A stretch of 64,000 nt of DNA from Symsagittifera roscoffensis. Its lineage: Eukaryota; Xenacoelomorpha; Acoela; Convolutidae. Within the stretch, counting starts at the first letter, position 1. Every line of letters begins with the position of its first letter. The notes beneath the pieces are model-generated. The model saw only the letters and a list, made by a program, of their open reading frames with translations. It was not told where the DNA came from and did no database searches. The stretch covers positions 17,233,275 through 17,297,274 of the forward strand of contig NC_087066.1 of NCBI RefSeq assembly GCF_963678635.1, given 5' to 3'. Shown here in pieces: positions 44,004-56,703 of the stretch. Made by a program: the position numbers and the translations under genes.

Positions 44004-44310
44004 TTACTGTAATGCTCTCAATGCAGCACTGAGATCAAGCAAACTTTTCGGCTTATTTATTTCAAGACTGTTTCGACAAAATTCAAGGAAGAACTGAGGT
44101 GCCGCTGATTGCCAGATTTTCAGCTCCTGGAGGTTTTGTCCAGTCAGGTTTTTCATGTTACCAAAATTGTTGCTGTTTTCGGGGTCAATAAACTGAAGCC
44201 AGTTTTGTACTTCGGCTCTTGTCCATATTATGTAACCGGGTTCCTCCACATTTGAAGTTTTCCGAGTTGGAACTATTTTTGGATCTATTTTCGAAACCCC
44301 GTCTAAATAA
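44004..44310 (-). CDS. SAM-like exon downstream of the TIR gene
   Basis: Reading from an ATTTAG acceptor at about 44310 to a stop at 44004, the frame encodes SKIDPKIVPTRKTSNVEEPG and then IIWTRAEVQNWLQFIDP, NLTGQNLQELKIWQ and FFLEFCRNSLEINKPKSLLD. The Trp-Thr-x-x-x-Val-x-x-Trp-Leu opening, a mid Gly-x-x-Leu and the terminal helix follow the pattern of SAM-type helical domains. Similar tails are known, from memory, after TIR domains in some invertebrate proteins. The exon needs one base from a preceding exon. The TIR exon ends in its own stop without an obvious in-phase donor (only a weak GTGATT inside the domain), so the link is unproven; it may be an alternative 3' exon or a relic. Confidence 0.5.
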
Positions 44311-44348
44311 AATTACCCGCAAATTGTGACAGGTAATTATTTTTATTA

Positions 44349-44580
44349 GGGCGACAATTCGTGAGCGATAAATCGTAGCAGGCGATTATTCATAACAAGG
44401 CATTGGCAAGTACAATACGCTTGCTCTGCTTCGCTCCGCTGCGCTTACATCCGGTATGAGAGGAATATTGCGCGTGAATCAGTGTTCCCCGCTTCATCTA
44501 ATGTTACAAATTGTCGCTTGCTACGAGTTGTTGCCTGTTACGAATTGTCACCTGTAACGAGTTGTCGCCTCACGCATTAT
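44349..44580. mobile_element. Inverted-repeat element built of GCGACAATTCGTAACAG units
   Basis: About three degenerate copies of GCGACAATTCGTAACAG stand at the left (44350-44400), and about four in reverse orientation at the right (44508-44575), around a core with CTGCTTCGCTCCGCTGCGC. Its right half recurs inverted at 48722-48840, including GTTCCCCGCTTCATCTAATG. It lies between the TIR exon and the SAM-like exon. Confidence 0.7.
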
Positions 44581-44764
44581 TTCATCTACTTTTTTCAGTT
44601 TCGGTCAAATAAAAATTTGGCGATTTTGCCGTTGTTTCTGTGATTTGGTGATCTTTGAGAATAATTGATTTTTAATTTTAAGCAGTTTTCAGTTTTCCTG
44701 TTAAAATTTGGGCGTTAAATCATATGGTATCGCAACTCAGATTGTCGCAAAATTACCAAATGTA

Positions 44765-44770
44765 TTTATT
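44765..44770 (-). terminator. Polyadenylation signal AATAAA of the TIR gene
   Basis: AATAAA on the minus strand begins four bases after the stop codon, unusually close but the nearest signal. It supports the gene ending before the SAM-like exon. Confidence 0.4.
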
Positions 44771-44774
44771 TTTT

Positions 44775-46880
44775 TCAAAAATAGATCCCTTTAGCCGAAT
44801 CCGTTTCGTCATTATTTTCAAAAGTCGTGTTTTTTCCTTCAATAAATCTTATCAATTTTGGGAAATTCGTCTCAAACTCCGAATCACTGCACAATTGGTA
44901 ATAAATTTCAGCTCCCAAAATTAACCCCAGCCACCCTTTGGGTTCGAAATCAGGTTGCGTTTTCACAAATGCGATATTTTTCTTCTGCTTGTAAGCATAA
45001 GTCGCTTCTGACCTACAGGCTTGACTATTACTGTAATCTTCTGAAAAACAGCAAACAACGAATTCTGAATTTTCGACTGCATCCGCCATTTTTTCCAACG
45101 AATCGCCTTCCATTTTTTCAATATCGATCCACACCTTTTTACCATTGTTCTTCAGCCTCTCAAACAACTTCAAAGCGATTGGTTGTTGTTTCCAGCAGTA
45201 ACTTATCATAACATGAGTCGAAGCATCATCGTCCAACTGGTTGTTGTTGACCTCTTCGGAACTTTCTTCACCTCTCGTACATTCGATCAGCCCTAGCTCC
45301 CACAAAATACCTTTAGCAGCGCTTGAAATATCAGTGTTTTCACTCTCGATCAAACTTTTAATCTTTTCCAAAATCATTTCATGCTTTTGCAGAGATTTTT
45401 GACCTTCGTCGAGGAAGCTCAGCGACCAAATTAGACAAAGACTTCTTATTACTTCTAGCTCTTCCGAGTCCTCGTTGAGAATTTTGCAGCATATTTTAAC
45501 AATGTTGCATTTTAGCAACTCGGTGGCATTGTTTCGGTTTTTGGCGAGTCGTGTTAAGCAGTCTAGTAGTTCTTCGACTGTATAGCCTTCTTCATTTCGC
45601 CTTGAGGCTGACTTGACCGCGTTTTCAAGAAGGTTGCAAACTACGTACTTGATGTTACATTCCGTGGCTTGAACTAATTCGCAATACAAAATTGATAGAA
45701 GGGCACGTTTGGAAAAATCTGAAAAACTTATAATTGAAAAGTAATCTTTTTTTGATAAAAAATTAAGTGAAACTAGAAACTAGACTCGATTTTTGATTTA
45801 AAACCCAGTATTCGAGTTTTCGATAAAAAATTGAAATAGAGTGCTAAAAAGTGGTAAAAAATAGAGTGCTAAAACGTGTCCAATCGGTAGGAAGCGGATC
45901 TAGTTGTTGCGTACTTATAAAAAACTTTCAAAATTTTGTCTACCTTTTTCTAGGTCGACTAAATTGTTTTCCGAGCTCTCCAAAACACCGTTATGACCCT
46001 TATTTGACAAAATATTTTGCTCCGCATCGAAACTAGTAATTTTCACTTTGGATCACAAATATTTGGATCAGTCGAACGAAATTGGATGCCGTAAATTGTA
46101 CCAAATTCGAGGGCTCTTATGTGTATTGTTTTTAGAGGACCCATCTATTACACTTGTACCTATTTCCTGTTCTGAGTCCAAATCAGCTGATAAAGACAAC
46201 ACTAAAAGAGCAATCGCTTTCACTCCTGGGATATTGAACGCACTTCCGAGGTACAACATGCAGATCCGACAGATGCCTTCGTTACGAATCGTCTTCTGCG
46301 AATCTGGGTTGTAGCGTAGAACATTGTAGATAACTGTAAACAGCGTGTCGAGAGCTTCATCGCAACGTGTAAGTTCAAATGAACTTCGGTTCCCGTTGTA
46401 TTTCAGAACACGACGCTGGATCGAGGGATGCTCCATGTCTCGTATAATGAACCTATGGAGTCCCAGAGTTATAATCTTGTCTCGGATTTCCTTGCATCTT
46501 TCCGAACCGTTGATTAGCAACCCATAGAGCTCATTTAAGTTCGAGTGCATCGGTTCTGCAAAATAGCTCTCCTTCTGGTTAAGCATGTACCCATATATTA
46601 ATTCAACTAGCGCCAGTCGGTTCAAAAGATGCCAAAATTTGAATTCGTTGTCCTGATGGTTCTCGAGATAATCAGCAATTCGATTCAAAAATAGCAATTT
46701 AGTCTTCAAATCGACTCGATTCAAGTCGTATTCTTTGACATGGCAAAAGTAAGAAGTGACAATTTTCTTGATTTTCCCCCAACTTTTGCACGACTCAGGA
46801 ACAGCATCTAGGTCGTCCTCAAACTTGGCTTGGGAAACCAAATCCTCGCGTTGGTAACTCCGTAAGTGCAGTTTAATCAT
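44775..46880 (-). CDS. Helical-repeat (armadillo-like) protein with C-terminal TIR domain
   Basis: Two exons on the minus strand (46880-46160 and 45718-44775) join in phase 1 across a 441-base intron (GTACAA...TTTCAG) to give 554 residues. Residues 1 to about 395 are alpha-helical, Leu-rich and armadillo-like by appearance. Residues 407-535 form a TIR domain: STHVMISYCW (strand A), VWIDIEKMEGDSLEKMADAV (BB loop), FVVCCFSEDY and CRSEATYAYK with Glu478 at the position of the catalytic glutamate in NAD-cleaving TIRs, then GWLGLILGAEIYYQL. It could therefore be an NAD hydrolase or a signalling adaptor; both are inferences from the family. Unlike SARM1 the order is repeats then TIR, without a SAM domain between. 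No signal peptide or membrane span is seen. AATAAA follows the stop directly. An acceptor-like TTTGCAG lies 13 bases upstream of the ATG. Confidence 0.9.
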
Positions 46881-46893
46881 TGTTTTTCAGATT

Positions 46894-47831
46894 CTGCAAA
46901 AATTTATGGAAATTTGCCCATAAAAACGTTGAAAGAAGTTCGAATGTATAAATTTTAACAAAATTATCGAACGGGCACAACCTTTTAGCATGTGAGCCGA
47001 TTAGCATGCCCCTATATAAGAATGTAGATTGATGAAGATTCGCTATTGCGCGTTTTGCTCACACAAACTTGCAATTTTGAATGACGTGCACTTAGCCGAG
47101 TTTTGAATTAGGCAAAAGTGAAAATTTGATTCTCATAGCATATTAAGTGGTTTTCGAAACTATTTGAAATTTGTAAGATAATTTATTTTCGTCTGAAAGC
47201 GCACCCAGTTGAAGCAAACATCGCATGCTAATAGGCACACATCCTAATCACTACGCTCCCTTATTAGTTTTCTTCGTATTACGTGTTAGCTTTCTGAAAT
47301 AATTCTGACCTTCAAAACTAAACTAAACCAAAATCTTTCTTTGAAGTTTTGCGTTTGCTTTTTGTCGGCCTTTTTGCGCTGAAAAATTACATTGCAAATC
47401 GTTTTTGAATGAAAAAATTTTTTCAGTTCTGTTCTTGAAATAAGGCAAAAATGCAATTCTCTGAGAAAGCGCAATCATTTTGCATTGCTTTTTTGTCGGT
47501 TCTAATGCAATTTTGAAAAATTGATTGCGATTTTAACTTCATCTCACTATGTCAAATTCAAATTTATAGAGAGTTGCAAAAAGTTCGGACAGACAGAATT
47601 AATTAAAATGAGCAATCAGTGCTTTTCGACGCTTTTTTGCATGCAAAATCTGAAGCCGAACAACCTTGAATTTTTTTTCAGACCAAATTCAAAATGCGAG
47701 ATTGTCGGTTATCCGATAATTATGCTAGCCTAGTTTTTAAATACTGCGATGAACATCCAGATTTTATTATAAAACAGCTCGACGCTTCGGATGCAATTGC
47801 CCGCCGTGGTTATAAATTTTGAGCGAAACTC
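46894..47831. other. Upstream of the TIR gene; no gene seen
   Basis: AT-rich. The frames at 47286-47474 and 47521-47733 have no family features. Confidence 0.45.
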
Positions 47832-48050
47832 GGATTTACTTAACAATCTCACCCACCCGCCCCCCTTTCCTTCCCCTATTGTATTTACTAAAAAATATCC
47901 ACCCTTGTAAATAAAAACAGTAAATTCGCACTAGAGCATTGTATGTAAATTCGAACTTTGCTGCATTCTGATTGGTCGAAAGTTTGCTGCCAGTAATCTA
48001 ATTAACAATCTCCTCCCCTTTCTTGAAAGTGGGGATTGTTAAGTAGATCC
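47832..48050. mobile_element. hAT-type MITE, family GGATCTACTTAACAATCCCC, copy 2
   Basis: The left end GGATTTACTTAACAATCTC and right end GGGGATTGTTAAGTAGATCC are inverted repeats. The flanks CGAAACTC (47824-47831) and CGTAACTC (48051-48058) are an 8-base duplication with one mismatch. The interior shares GTAAATTCGCACTAGAGC and GATTGGTCGAAA with copy 1 at 3822-4022. Confidence 0.85.
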
Positions 48051-50609
48051 CGTAACTCTGCTTTATGAACTTTCGATGTTATGTTTATTTCAGTTTTAAT
48101 TTCAGTTGATGTCTAGACAGTTGCTCTTTTTAATTATTTTTGTCTGTCCGAACTTTTTGCAACTCTCTATATAGAGCACCGCCCCGCCTCCCCAATCCCC
48201 GCCTCCCCCCCTAAATCCGCTCCTGTGTCAGTCTCCATAAATTTCCAAAAGAATTGATCATAATCGATTAAAAATGGAATATAATGTTACTATTTTTCGA
48301 AATTATTTTATGAAAGTTTTTTTTCTCAAATTTTATTGAACTATAATCCATTTAAGAAGCTAATTGGAGGCTTGCGTTTTCCGGCACTGGCTTAAAGCAC
48401 AAGACAATGGATTCACTTTAAGCCAAAAAAAAAACAGGTCGTATCAGGACAAAACTCTGAGTGCATTTTAGAATTCTTCCATTTATTCTAAAAGGCACCA
48501 TATGAAAAAAATTCAAAAAATGAAATTTTCTTTGTTATGATGTTAAGTCTGCCCCTAACATACAAGGTCAATTACGAAATTTACTCTAGTAAAAATTTCT
48601 TCGAGCAATTCAGTTACCAGCTTCCACTTTGGTTATGATTTAATTGCCTGAAAATTGTTCAACTAAGAGCCCGCGTTAGTTAAATCGAAATCTCCAAAAT
48701 GTGCTAATTTCAAACCTATGACGTGAGGCGACAATTCGTATAGTTTTATGACGTGAGGCGACAATTCGTAACAGGCGAAAATTCGTAGAATTTTCACAAC
48801 AGTATTCGTAGAATTTTCGTAACAGTAGATTAAGCGGTGAACACTGGTTTTATGAAATACAAATAAAGATATAACTCTTCCATGATTTCGAAATCAAGAC
48901 ATCAATATCTTTCAGACAACATTTTTTAACCAAAACCGACTAGTTGAAAAGACGAAAACTATTTTAAGAGAACTTAAAGTCGTAACAAAAAAGATCGCTG
49001 TATTGATTTCCACCGGCAAAACTTCCTTTTCAAATTTTATATTTTTGTTTGCCTAGCAATGAGAAGTATTCAAAAATGGGTGTCAATGTCTACCTTCAGT
49101 TACAGTTCACTTCAAAATGTGGCATTTACTGAATAAAAAAACGTTCTATCAAAAATCAGCTGCAGGAAATTGACTTGGGGTTTATTTTTTGAACTCAAAC
49201 TTTTGTATGATTTCCAAAGACTGTTGGACCTACATTCACGACAAAAATGATTCTGGTTGTTGTTGTTGAACGCAGGAAATTAAGATCTTCAAATCGATAG
49301 AAACACCAATAGTTTCCTGAAAAAATTAAGCCATAAATCATTGCGTTTAGGGATAAAAAAAATTGCGCACAAAAGTTCATTCTTAATTTTTTACCATTTG
49401 CTCATTTAAAAATATCATTTCGACATTCTATCTTTAACGTTTCGATAATTTGTCTTTGAAATTATGATGATTTTTGATCCCAAAATGTAGATGGGGACTC
49501 CGAAGAAAATCTTAGCGCACTTTTTCTTCAAATCGGGAAGAGTTTTCGCATTTGTTGAGTTGCGTTTTTGATCTTCTCAAAAAATGGCGGGACACGCCTT
49601 TCAAGTACCCAGCTTTCAAAAATATTGTTTCGAGTATCAATCTAAATGACCCGATAAATATCAATCTAAAAGTACCAATCTTGCACCCACGGACGTCTCG
49701 AGGAGGGAAAGGCGGCGGTTTTTTCAAAAAACACTCAAAATGTTGTTATCGACAAAATGATGATAACATAAAATAAAAAGCGGCTTTCTGAAAGGCCAAA
49801 TAATCAATTTAGTGATGGTTATGACAATAAAATTAAAAAGTTTTGGGACTAGTCGGGCAAAATGGATGACGTACAAAGTTATGAAATGGTTTTCTAGGTT
49901 TAGGGTGTAGATTTTTGAGATTTTTGTCGTTTTGAGTAGAAAAATGATTACCTGCTTGTTAATCAAACATTGGTTTCAAACTTCCTCTAAAGGTTTTTGA
50001 TTGTTTTGCAAAAACAAATAAGTGTTTTCTTAATCAGGATTTTGTGAATATGATGATTGCTGTAACCTCAAGATTTTGAAACAGTCTTAATAACAATTTA
50101 AAGTATATTTGTCAGCAATTTTGAATAAACAAACACAAACGTTTAGAAATTTGTCAAAACTTTAGCAAACAAACAATCGCCATTTATGTCGTAAGACGAA
50201 GTTGCCTCATGATTGCGATTCGAGGTAATGTATATAAACTGATTAATGATTGCAACTTAATATAGCTTGATTCAATTATTACAACTTGGTAACTGCCCAG
50301 ATTTGGTATTTTTATTAATTCCAACTGCATGCAAATTCAATCAACCTATAAAATTATGTTTTTTTTAAAGCCATAACAAAAAAATAACAAAAGTTTGGTT
50401 TAAATAAACCAACAACCGAGAAATTAATAAAAAAGTATAGTAATGATAATCGGGTCCCTATCAAAGCAATGTATGGACAGGGCAAATATTTATTTCGCAC
50501 TTTGGCAAAATAGCAAACAAATTAATCTGATAATGGCCACAAAAAACGCCCAGATTAAAAATGAACAAAATCTGCCAAAAATTAATATTGATTCACAAAA
50601 TTAAAGAAT
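48051..50609. other. No gene; several repeat fragments and one hairpin
   Basis: 48180-48232 carries a CAGGGGCGG-type right end (CCTAAATCCGCTCCTGTG). 48240-48360 contains AT palindromes of the 2430-3604 family. TGGCTTAAAG and CTTTAAGCCA (48388-48397, 48416-48425) form a perfect 10-bp stem with an 18-base loop. 48722-48840 is half of the GCGACAATTCGTAACAG element, inverted. The rest is AT-rich with no supported gene. Confidence 0.6.
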
Positions 50610-53600
50610 AATTCGCTGTTGGTTTTTTAAAACAAATTATTTAATAACTCGCAGAACAATTTTGTCTCGATCGGGTTTCAATTCTCTAAACAACACTAAA
50701 ACACCGGCTTGAGGTTTCAAACTTAGAGTATAAAAAGTAATGAAAAAGTAATAAAAAAAGTAAAAAAAAACAGCAATCGCCAACAGCAATAGCAAATGTA
50801 ATCGATAGATTATCGCTGATTAATTTGGCTAATGCTCAGCGATGAAACAGCAATAAAAAAACCTTTCAAAATTAGCAAAATAGGAAACTACCGGGGTTCG
50901 TTCTCGCAACGCAACTATCAGCTAAGTAGACATGTTTGCTAAATCTGCGACACGAAGACTAAGATACACTTCAAGCATTAACTCAGTTTATTAACTCACG
51001 CTGTCATTTAAAAGCTACTAGAATGAGTTAAAGTTTTAGCACTGACTTTCTAGAAATCACTACTGAAATAGATCTGAAATATCGCAGCTTAGATATGGAA
51101 AAAACCCTGAATTATTCTTGAATCAGTGCTGGAAAATAGTGATCAATGGGATCCTATAGAAATAGCAATAATTAACGATGGGACTTAAAACCGGGCAGCT
51201 TTGCATAGCTCAATCTCAAATGCAAAACCTTTTTGGCTCAACAGACAATTTTTCTTCTTTTTTGGATGAAAAAGCTCACATTTGCATCCGAACCGGAAAG
51301 TTTCATTCGTTATTTGTTGTCTCATCATATGTTTGCTGCTTATCAGCTCAATTCTTTGTATAGATCATCTGGGGCAGGATTGTATTTTGGGAGCTCTGTT
51401 TGTGCAGTGAAAGCGCATTAACTTTGTATTTGCATCAAAAATAATCATAGACACGGATTGTTTCTGTCCACTTCTTTTATAATGTTCAAAAAAACAAAAC
51501 AAAAAAAGGTTTTCCGCTATTAAAATATCCTATCTACTACACTTTAGAAATCTGTTTTCAAAATTTCCAAGACATTTTCTGCCATGGTGACATGCGATAC
51601 CCTAGGTACTCTCTTCATTACTATTCCAACAGTTAAAACGACTGCAACTAATTTTAGAGCTATGTTTCGATTTTATTGCCTTGTTTTTCAATTTTTTTTC
51701 TAAAATTAGTAGAAATCAGTTGCGCGCAAGGAAAAAGAAAGAGTAATAAGGACGTATAGCCAAATATGAACCCACGAATTTGATTCAATGAGGTCATAAT
51801 TGTTTCCCCTAGTTGGCAAAAAAAAACTTACTGACAGTTTGTTTTCCCAATATGCAAAATGAATGTGCTCACGTAGTATACATTTTTTAAAATAGTATAT
51901 CTTTTTTACTTTCCATGCTCTACAAATCTCATCAATATTTTCTGGGTTTGAATTAATTATTTGAGCTCAAGGTGGTTGCATAATTAACAGTTCTTTCAAA
52001 TAAATTGCACAAAGTTACTATTTTCAATCAGAAAGAAAAATGTTTTTCTTATTTTTTCGGTCATCATAAAATTGCTTTCTATCAACCTATTCTTTTATAT
52101 AGATATCTTTTGTGCAAGTTTGTAATTAGACTGAAGGGGGGAGAATAGACATTGGAATAGGAATATCTTGTTTTAGAACAGCTCATACACCCGTATTGTT
52201 TCAGGTTGTCCACTGTTTCCAAAAAACCAGAAGGACTAAATTTTTCGCTATAAAGCATATATCTACTACAATTTAAATTTTTTCATTTAAAATGTTCCTT
52301 AATTTTTCTGCCAAAGTAATATGCGATAACTTAGAAAACCCTTTTTCTAAGTTTTTGCCAAATAAAATGGGTGCAATGAATTTAAAAAAAATTGAAATCT
52401 GCTTTGGTTTAGAGTAATGTTTAATCGGTTATTCAAACCTGGTAAAAATGGTGTGCGCGCATCAAATAAAAACAAAAATGAAAATACGTATAGTTTACTG
52501 ATGCTTCTTTATATAACAAGCTCTCCCTCGTTTGGCAAAGTGCTGACAAAAGAGGCTTGTAAACGACGCTATATTAGGATTATCTATTTTGAAATCACAA
52601 CAGATTTACAAGCTTGATCAGACGGTTGATCAGGCCGGTTGATCAGACGAACGATTTGTTGCTGATCACTTTTACTGCCATATTTCTATTTCTTACCCTA
52701 CCGACAACAATCTGACTCGCATTCCCTTTTTCTGTATGACAAGCGTAGTTGATATTTCTATCCAAATATCGCCTCTTGTTTGTTCAAATTTTCTTGAGTT
52801 GTTGCTAATTTGTCCCTAATTGTTCTCTCAAACAATCTTGAGGCAGCATTACTGACTACTAGTCCGAGTTTTGCTTAACAATTTTTAATCTATGGTCATT
52901 GTTCTAACCTCTTCAAATCTTATACAAAATTTTTCTCAATATCTTGTGGATTACGCTTTTTTGCTTATATATTGAAAGAGAACTGTATCGTTTGATTTAT
53001 GATATCATTAACAGATCACAATTTAAAAGGAGCCTTGTTTCAAATTATCATCCAGTAACCCACCCGCACTGGAGTTCCATGGATAATAATAGATTATGTT
53101 GTCATTTTTTAGTCAGTATCTATAAAATTACAAAAATAAACGATTATAATCCATTAAAAATGTTTTCATTTCTTATATTTTTAATACCAATGTAATCCCT
53201 AATAATCGCTTATAATTAATTAAAATGGTTTTTTTTCGAGAAATTAGTCATAAAACTAACAATTTTTTCTCAAATTTATCGCATTTTTTGTTTAGTGCAG
53301 TTGCTACATAATAGGTTTCATAAAATTTTACATTTCGTTTTTCAATTTTAATCATAATTTTTGTCGTATATACCCCGTTTACCCCCTCCCTGTTTACCCT
53401 CCCCCCCTCTCTGTTTACCCCCCTCCACAGTTTACCCTCCCCCCTCGTTTTCCTCCCCTTTGGTAAAAAATGTGGGGGAGGATAATCTGAACAACTGAGT
53501 ATACTCCCTCCCCCGTCACCGTTCAAAATGGAAAACAAACTGGGGGGGAACTGTAAACATGGGTGGGTTGGGGATAAACTTTAGTAAACTGGGGGTGAGC

Positions 53601-53988
53601 GTAAGGATAACGGTAGGGGAGTGGGGGGAGGGGGTTTGGGAAAATGCCGATAGGGGGGAAAATGGGGGGAGGGGGGTTAATTCGAGTAGGTTTAGATTGC
53701 GAGTGGGCCGTGAGTAACGCAGAAGTGTTGCAAGTTTTGCAAATGATTTCGCAAAAAAATGTATAGATTACAATCCGTTATAATCAATTATAATGGGTTT
53801 TAGATGGATTATAATCCATCATAAAGGATTTGAGATGGAGTACAATCGATTATAATGGGTTTTAATGGATTGTTTTTTTACGAAAATAATCGATTTTAAT
53901 GACGATATACTCGATTTCGAGGTCTAAATTTGCGACAATAATGGATTAAAATGACAACATTTTGGACAATAATTTTCCATTATAATCG
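50610..53988. repeat. Long direct repeat, right copy (~3.4 kb)
   Basis: Collinear with 1-3570, including a full AT-palindrome element start (53059, CCCGCACTGGAGTTCCATGG) and a shortened C/G-run block at 53370-53690. Homology stops at AATTTTCCATTATAATCG (53988), just before the inverted end present in the left copy, so the right terminus of the nested element is deleted here. The left boundary cannot be judged, because the other copy begins at the window edge. Confidence 0.9.
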
Positions 53989-55699
53989 TGAATTGCACTC
54001 TGTGACTGTTACCACAAACGTTTGCAGCCTGTGAATGCTACCATAAATCAACTAAAACAAACAGATTTTATATTTAAGAAGTTGCAACCCCTCCATTATA
54101 TAGGCAACAAAAAGAGCACAATCAATGAAAGTTTGAAAGCACCTCATTTTGAATAAATTAGAAAGATGTCAGAACATTGAGCACAGATCACTTGTTTGTA
54201 AACAAAACCCAGATAGGTAATCAGTAGTTTTGTTTCCAGAATGTTTGAAGAAACCAAAATGAAAAACCAGTAAAAAATTGAGAACTCTTCAACAACCAAG
54301 AGGCAAGGATTGTACACGTATACCAACTATGCCTGTCATACCGAAGTATCAGGGCAATACCAGTTAGATCGTTGTTCACAGTGTATGAAACGAAAATATG
54401 ACATTAAAAGTTTTCAGCAAAAAATCATTCTTCTGACCAACTTGTCTGATACGAATTTTTGTATTTTATATCTCTCAAGAAGTTATGTTAGATATGTTCC
54501 TAGTCTTGCTTATTTTCCAGAGTCCTTATTTTGCTGCTTTGCCAACTAGTGGGAGAAAATGTTATTTAATCAATTCATTATTTTACCTATTCAACTACTA
54601 CAGCTATGTGTAATTGCTATTCTTTATTTTGTGATGCTTTCCAGTCTTAATAAAATTGAAAAAAAATTGAAATAGAAATGCTTCAAGTTTTCATTGTGTT
54701 CATTTCTCCTTGATATTGTTTCATGATGCCCATTTTACGTTTTTTTAACCACCAAAATGTCAGCACATTGCTTTAGTTTCATGATTTATTCGGAAGATTT
54801 ATTTTTCAAATACCACGGGAACTTTTCAATTAATATAAAAGGAATTCTATGAAACTTTTATTTCGTGGTAAAACTTTATGTTCAGATGAACCAAAGTGTG
54901 ACAAGACATCTCGTTTCTAGAGATTTTGCTATTGACAGAAAAATAATTACGCATGAGATATAATCATGACAAAATAAGAGACTATAACAGATGGAAACCG
55001 GTTATAATTGATTTTAAGTGTTTTTGGATGAACTATAATCATTTATAATCGATTATAATATATTATAACCTTTGGAAAATATCTTGATTTTATTCGATTG
55101 TAAATTCTTTAAACACCTAACTTTGGTAATTATAAGTGTCAAAAATTCATCATAATAATCCGTTATAATCGATTACTTACGCCTAAACTTGAATGCGGAC
55201 ACGTCTTGTTATATTCTCTTTTGTTTGTTGCGCGCACACAATTTTTAAAAGGTTTGAATAACAGCCTAAAATTTACTCTAAAAACGAAACAGATTTCAAA
55301 ACTTATAATTGTTCAAAAAGTTACAAGGAGGGTTTCTAAGTCATTGCATGCTGCCTTGGCAAAAAACTATGAGACGAATAATGAATAAAATTTTTTAAAA
55401 TGTAATGGATATATACTTATTAGCAAAAATATAATCCTTCTTGTTTTTTGAACCAACATTAAATACATGGAAAACTTGAAACAACCCGGGTGTGAATGAA
55501 CCCCTTTAGATTCTCTGTTGTAAAAACATTAAATGTTTTAATTGAATGTTTCCCTTCAAAATAAATTGGGTCTTATCCTTATAAATAATCGCAAGCAAGT
55601 ACTCTCATTGATAGTTGACAATTTTTTTTCTCAGGTTTGTATTAGAACTCTGTCTATGTTTAAAAAATTGAAAATAAATTAAAACTGTTAGCGGAAAAG
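53989..55699. other. No gene; AT-palindrome fragment at 54985-55190
   Basis: 54985-55190 contains ATCGATTATAATATATTATAAC and TAATCCGTTATAATCGATTAC, matching the palindromic interior of the 2430-3604 family. The 79-codon frame at 54310-54549 is not supported by family features. Confidence 0.5.
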
Positions 55700-55867
55700 A
55701 TGATACTCATTACTCAAATTGAGGGGCCTGATTTATCTTACCTAAAAAAAGCAAGAATTATCTCTACACATTTGGTTCTAGTGACCTTAGGACACAAAGT
55801 TCGAGTCCATTCAGTTTTGTTGTTATCAAGGTACCGACCAAAAACGAACAGAAACGTTGACGTAGGT

Positions 55868-56703
55868 CCAATGAATTGTTAGTATACAGCTCCTGTGGAG
55901 TTAAACGGTTGTAGGCTCATTAGCACCTAGATGATTAAGAAAAATTTCAGCTTGAAACCATGAAGTTGGGCTTGCCCGAGGCGATTCACAAACACAAAGG
56001 CAACCGTTAAAATTTAAGGCTTAGGTTGCAACCGGATCCAGCTTTGAGTTCTTCTTATGCTATATTTTTAAGAGTGTCTTATGTCTGCACCTAAGAATTT
56101 AAGCAGGTGTTATCGAAAACGAAGAAAGAATCTCTTTCGCAACTATTTTTTCGCATACTCACTATTTCGCACTATTTCGCGTGCTCACAGGTTTACTTTA
56201 GGTTGTGTATCTGCCAAACAACATTGTGAGCTTCAAAACTGAAGTTTTTTTTCATGAAAGTTATCAAAAAACAAATAAATTGCAGCCATCCTTACTAACA
56301 ACCACGCAGTACTTTTCAAAAATACGAGGAGCCGTCAAACTTTTCTTTGCAGGTCTTTTGTGAAGTAGGTCTCGTGTCTCGTGTTAAGTGTTTTGTACTT
56401 GCATTTAAACTAACTTCTTTTTGCTAATTTGCAACAAAATGTTTTAATTTTTAGCAGTTGAGCAGATTTAATATAAGAACTAATTTTGAAATAATTTTGT
56501 TTAAACAGGTCCAAATGGGTGTCTCGCAAGCGTAACTTTGATATAACTTTGCAGCTCTAAAGCACTTTTTCAGATCATTATTTTGACTGTTTTTACAAAC
56601 AGTATTACTTCTTGGCTGCGACGAAAAGAAGAAAATTCCTGGTTTGCATATCAATCTTATAGTCAAACCGGAGAAACTAAGAGAATACGAAAACAACGTA
56701 TAA
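55868..56703. repeat. Tandem duplication, copy 1 (parts A and B)
   Basis: Part A (55868-56107) contains GGTTGTAGGCTCATTAGCAC and TTGCAACCGGATCCAGCTTT. Part B (56133-56703) contains TTTCGCATACTCACTATTTC, TTGTGTATCTGCCAAACAAC and GTCTCGCAAGCGTAACTTTG. Copy 2 follows immediately with part A at 56701. Confidence 0.85.

Noticed and set aside
44858-45211. 117-codon plus-strand frame
   Set aside because: Antisense shadow of the TIR domain coding sequence.
46048-46527. Plus-strand frames of 88 and 60 codons
   Set aside because: Antisense shadows of exon 1 of the TIR gene.
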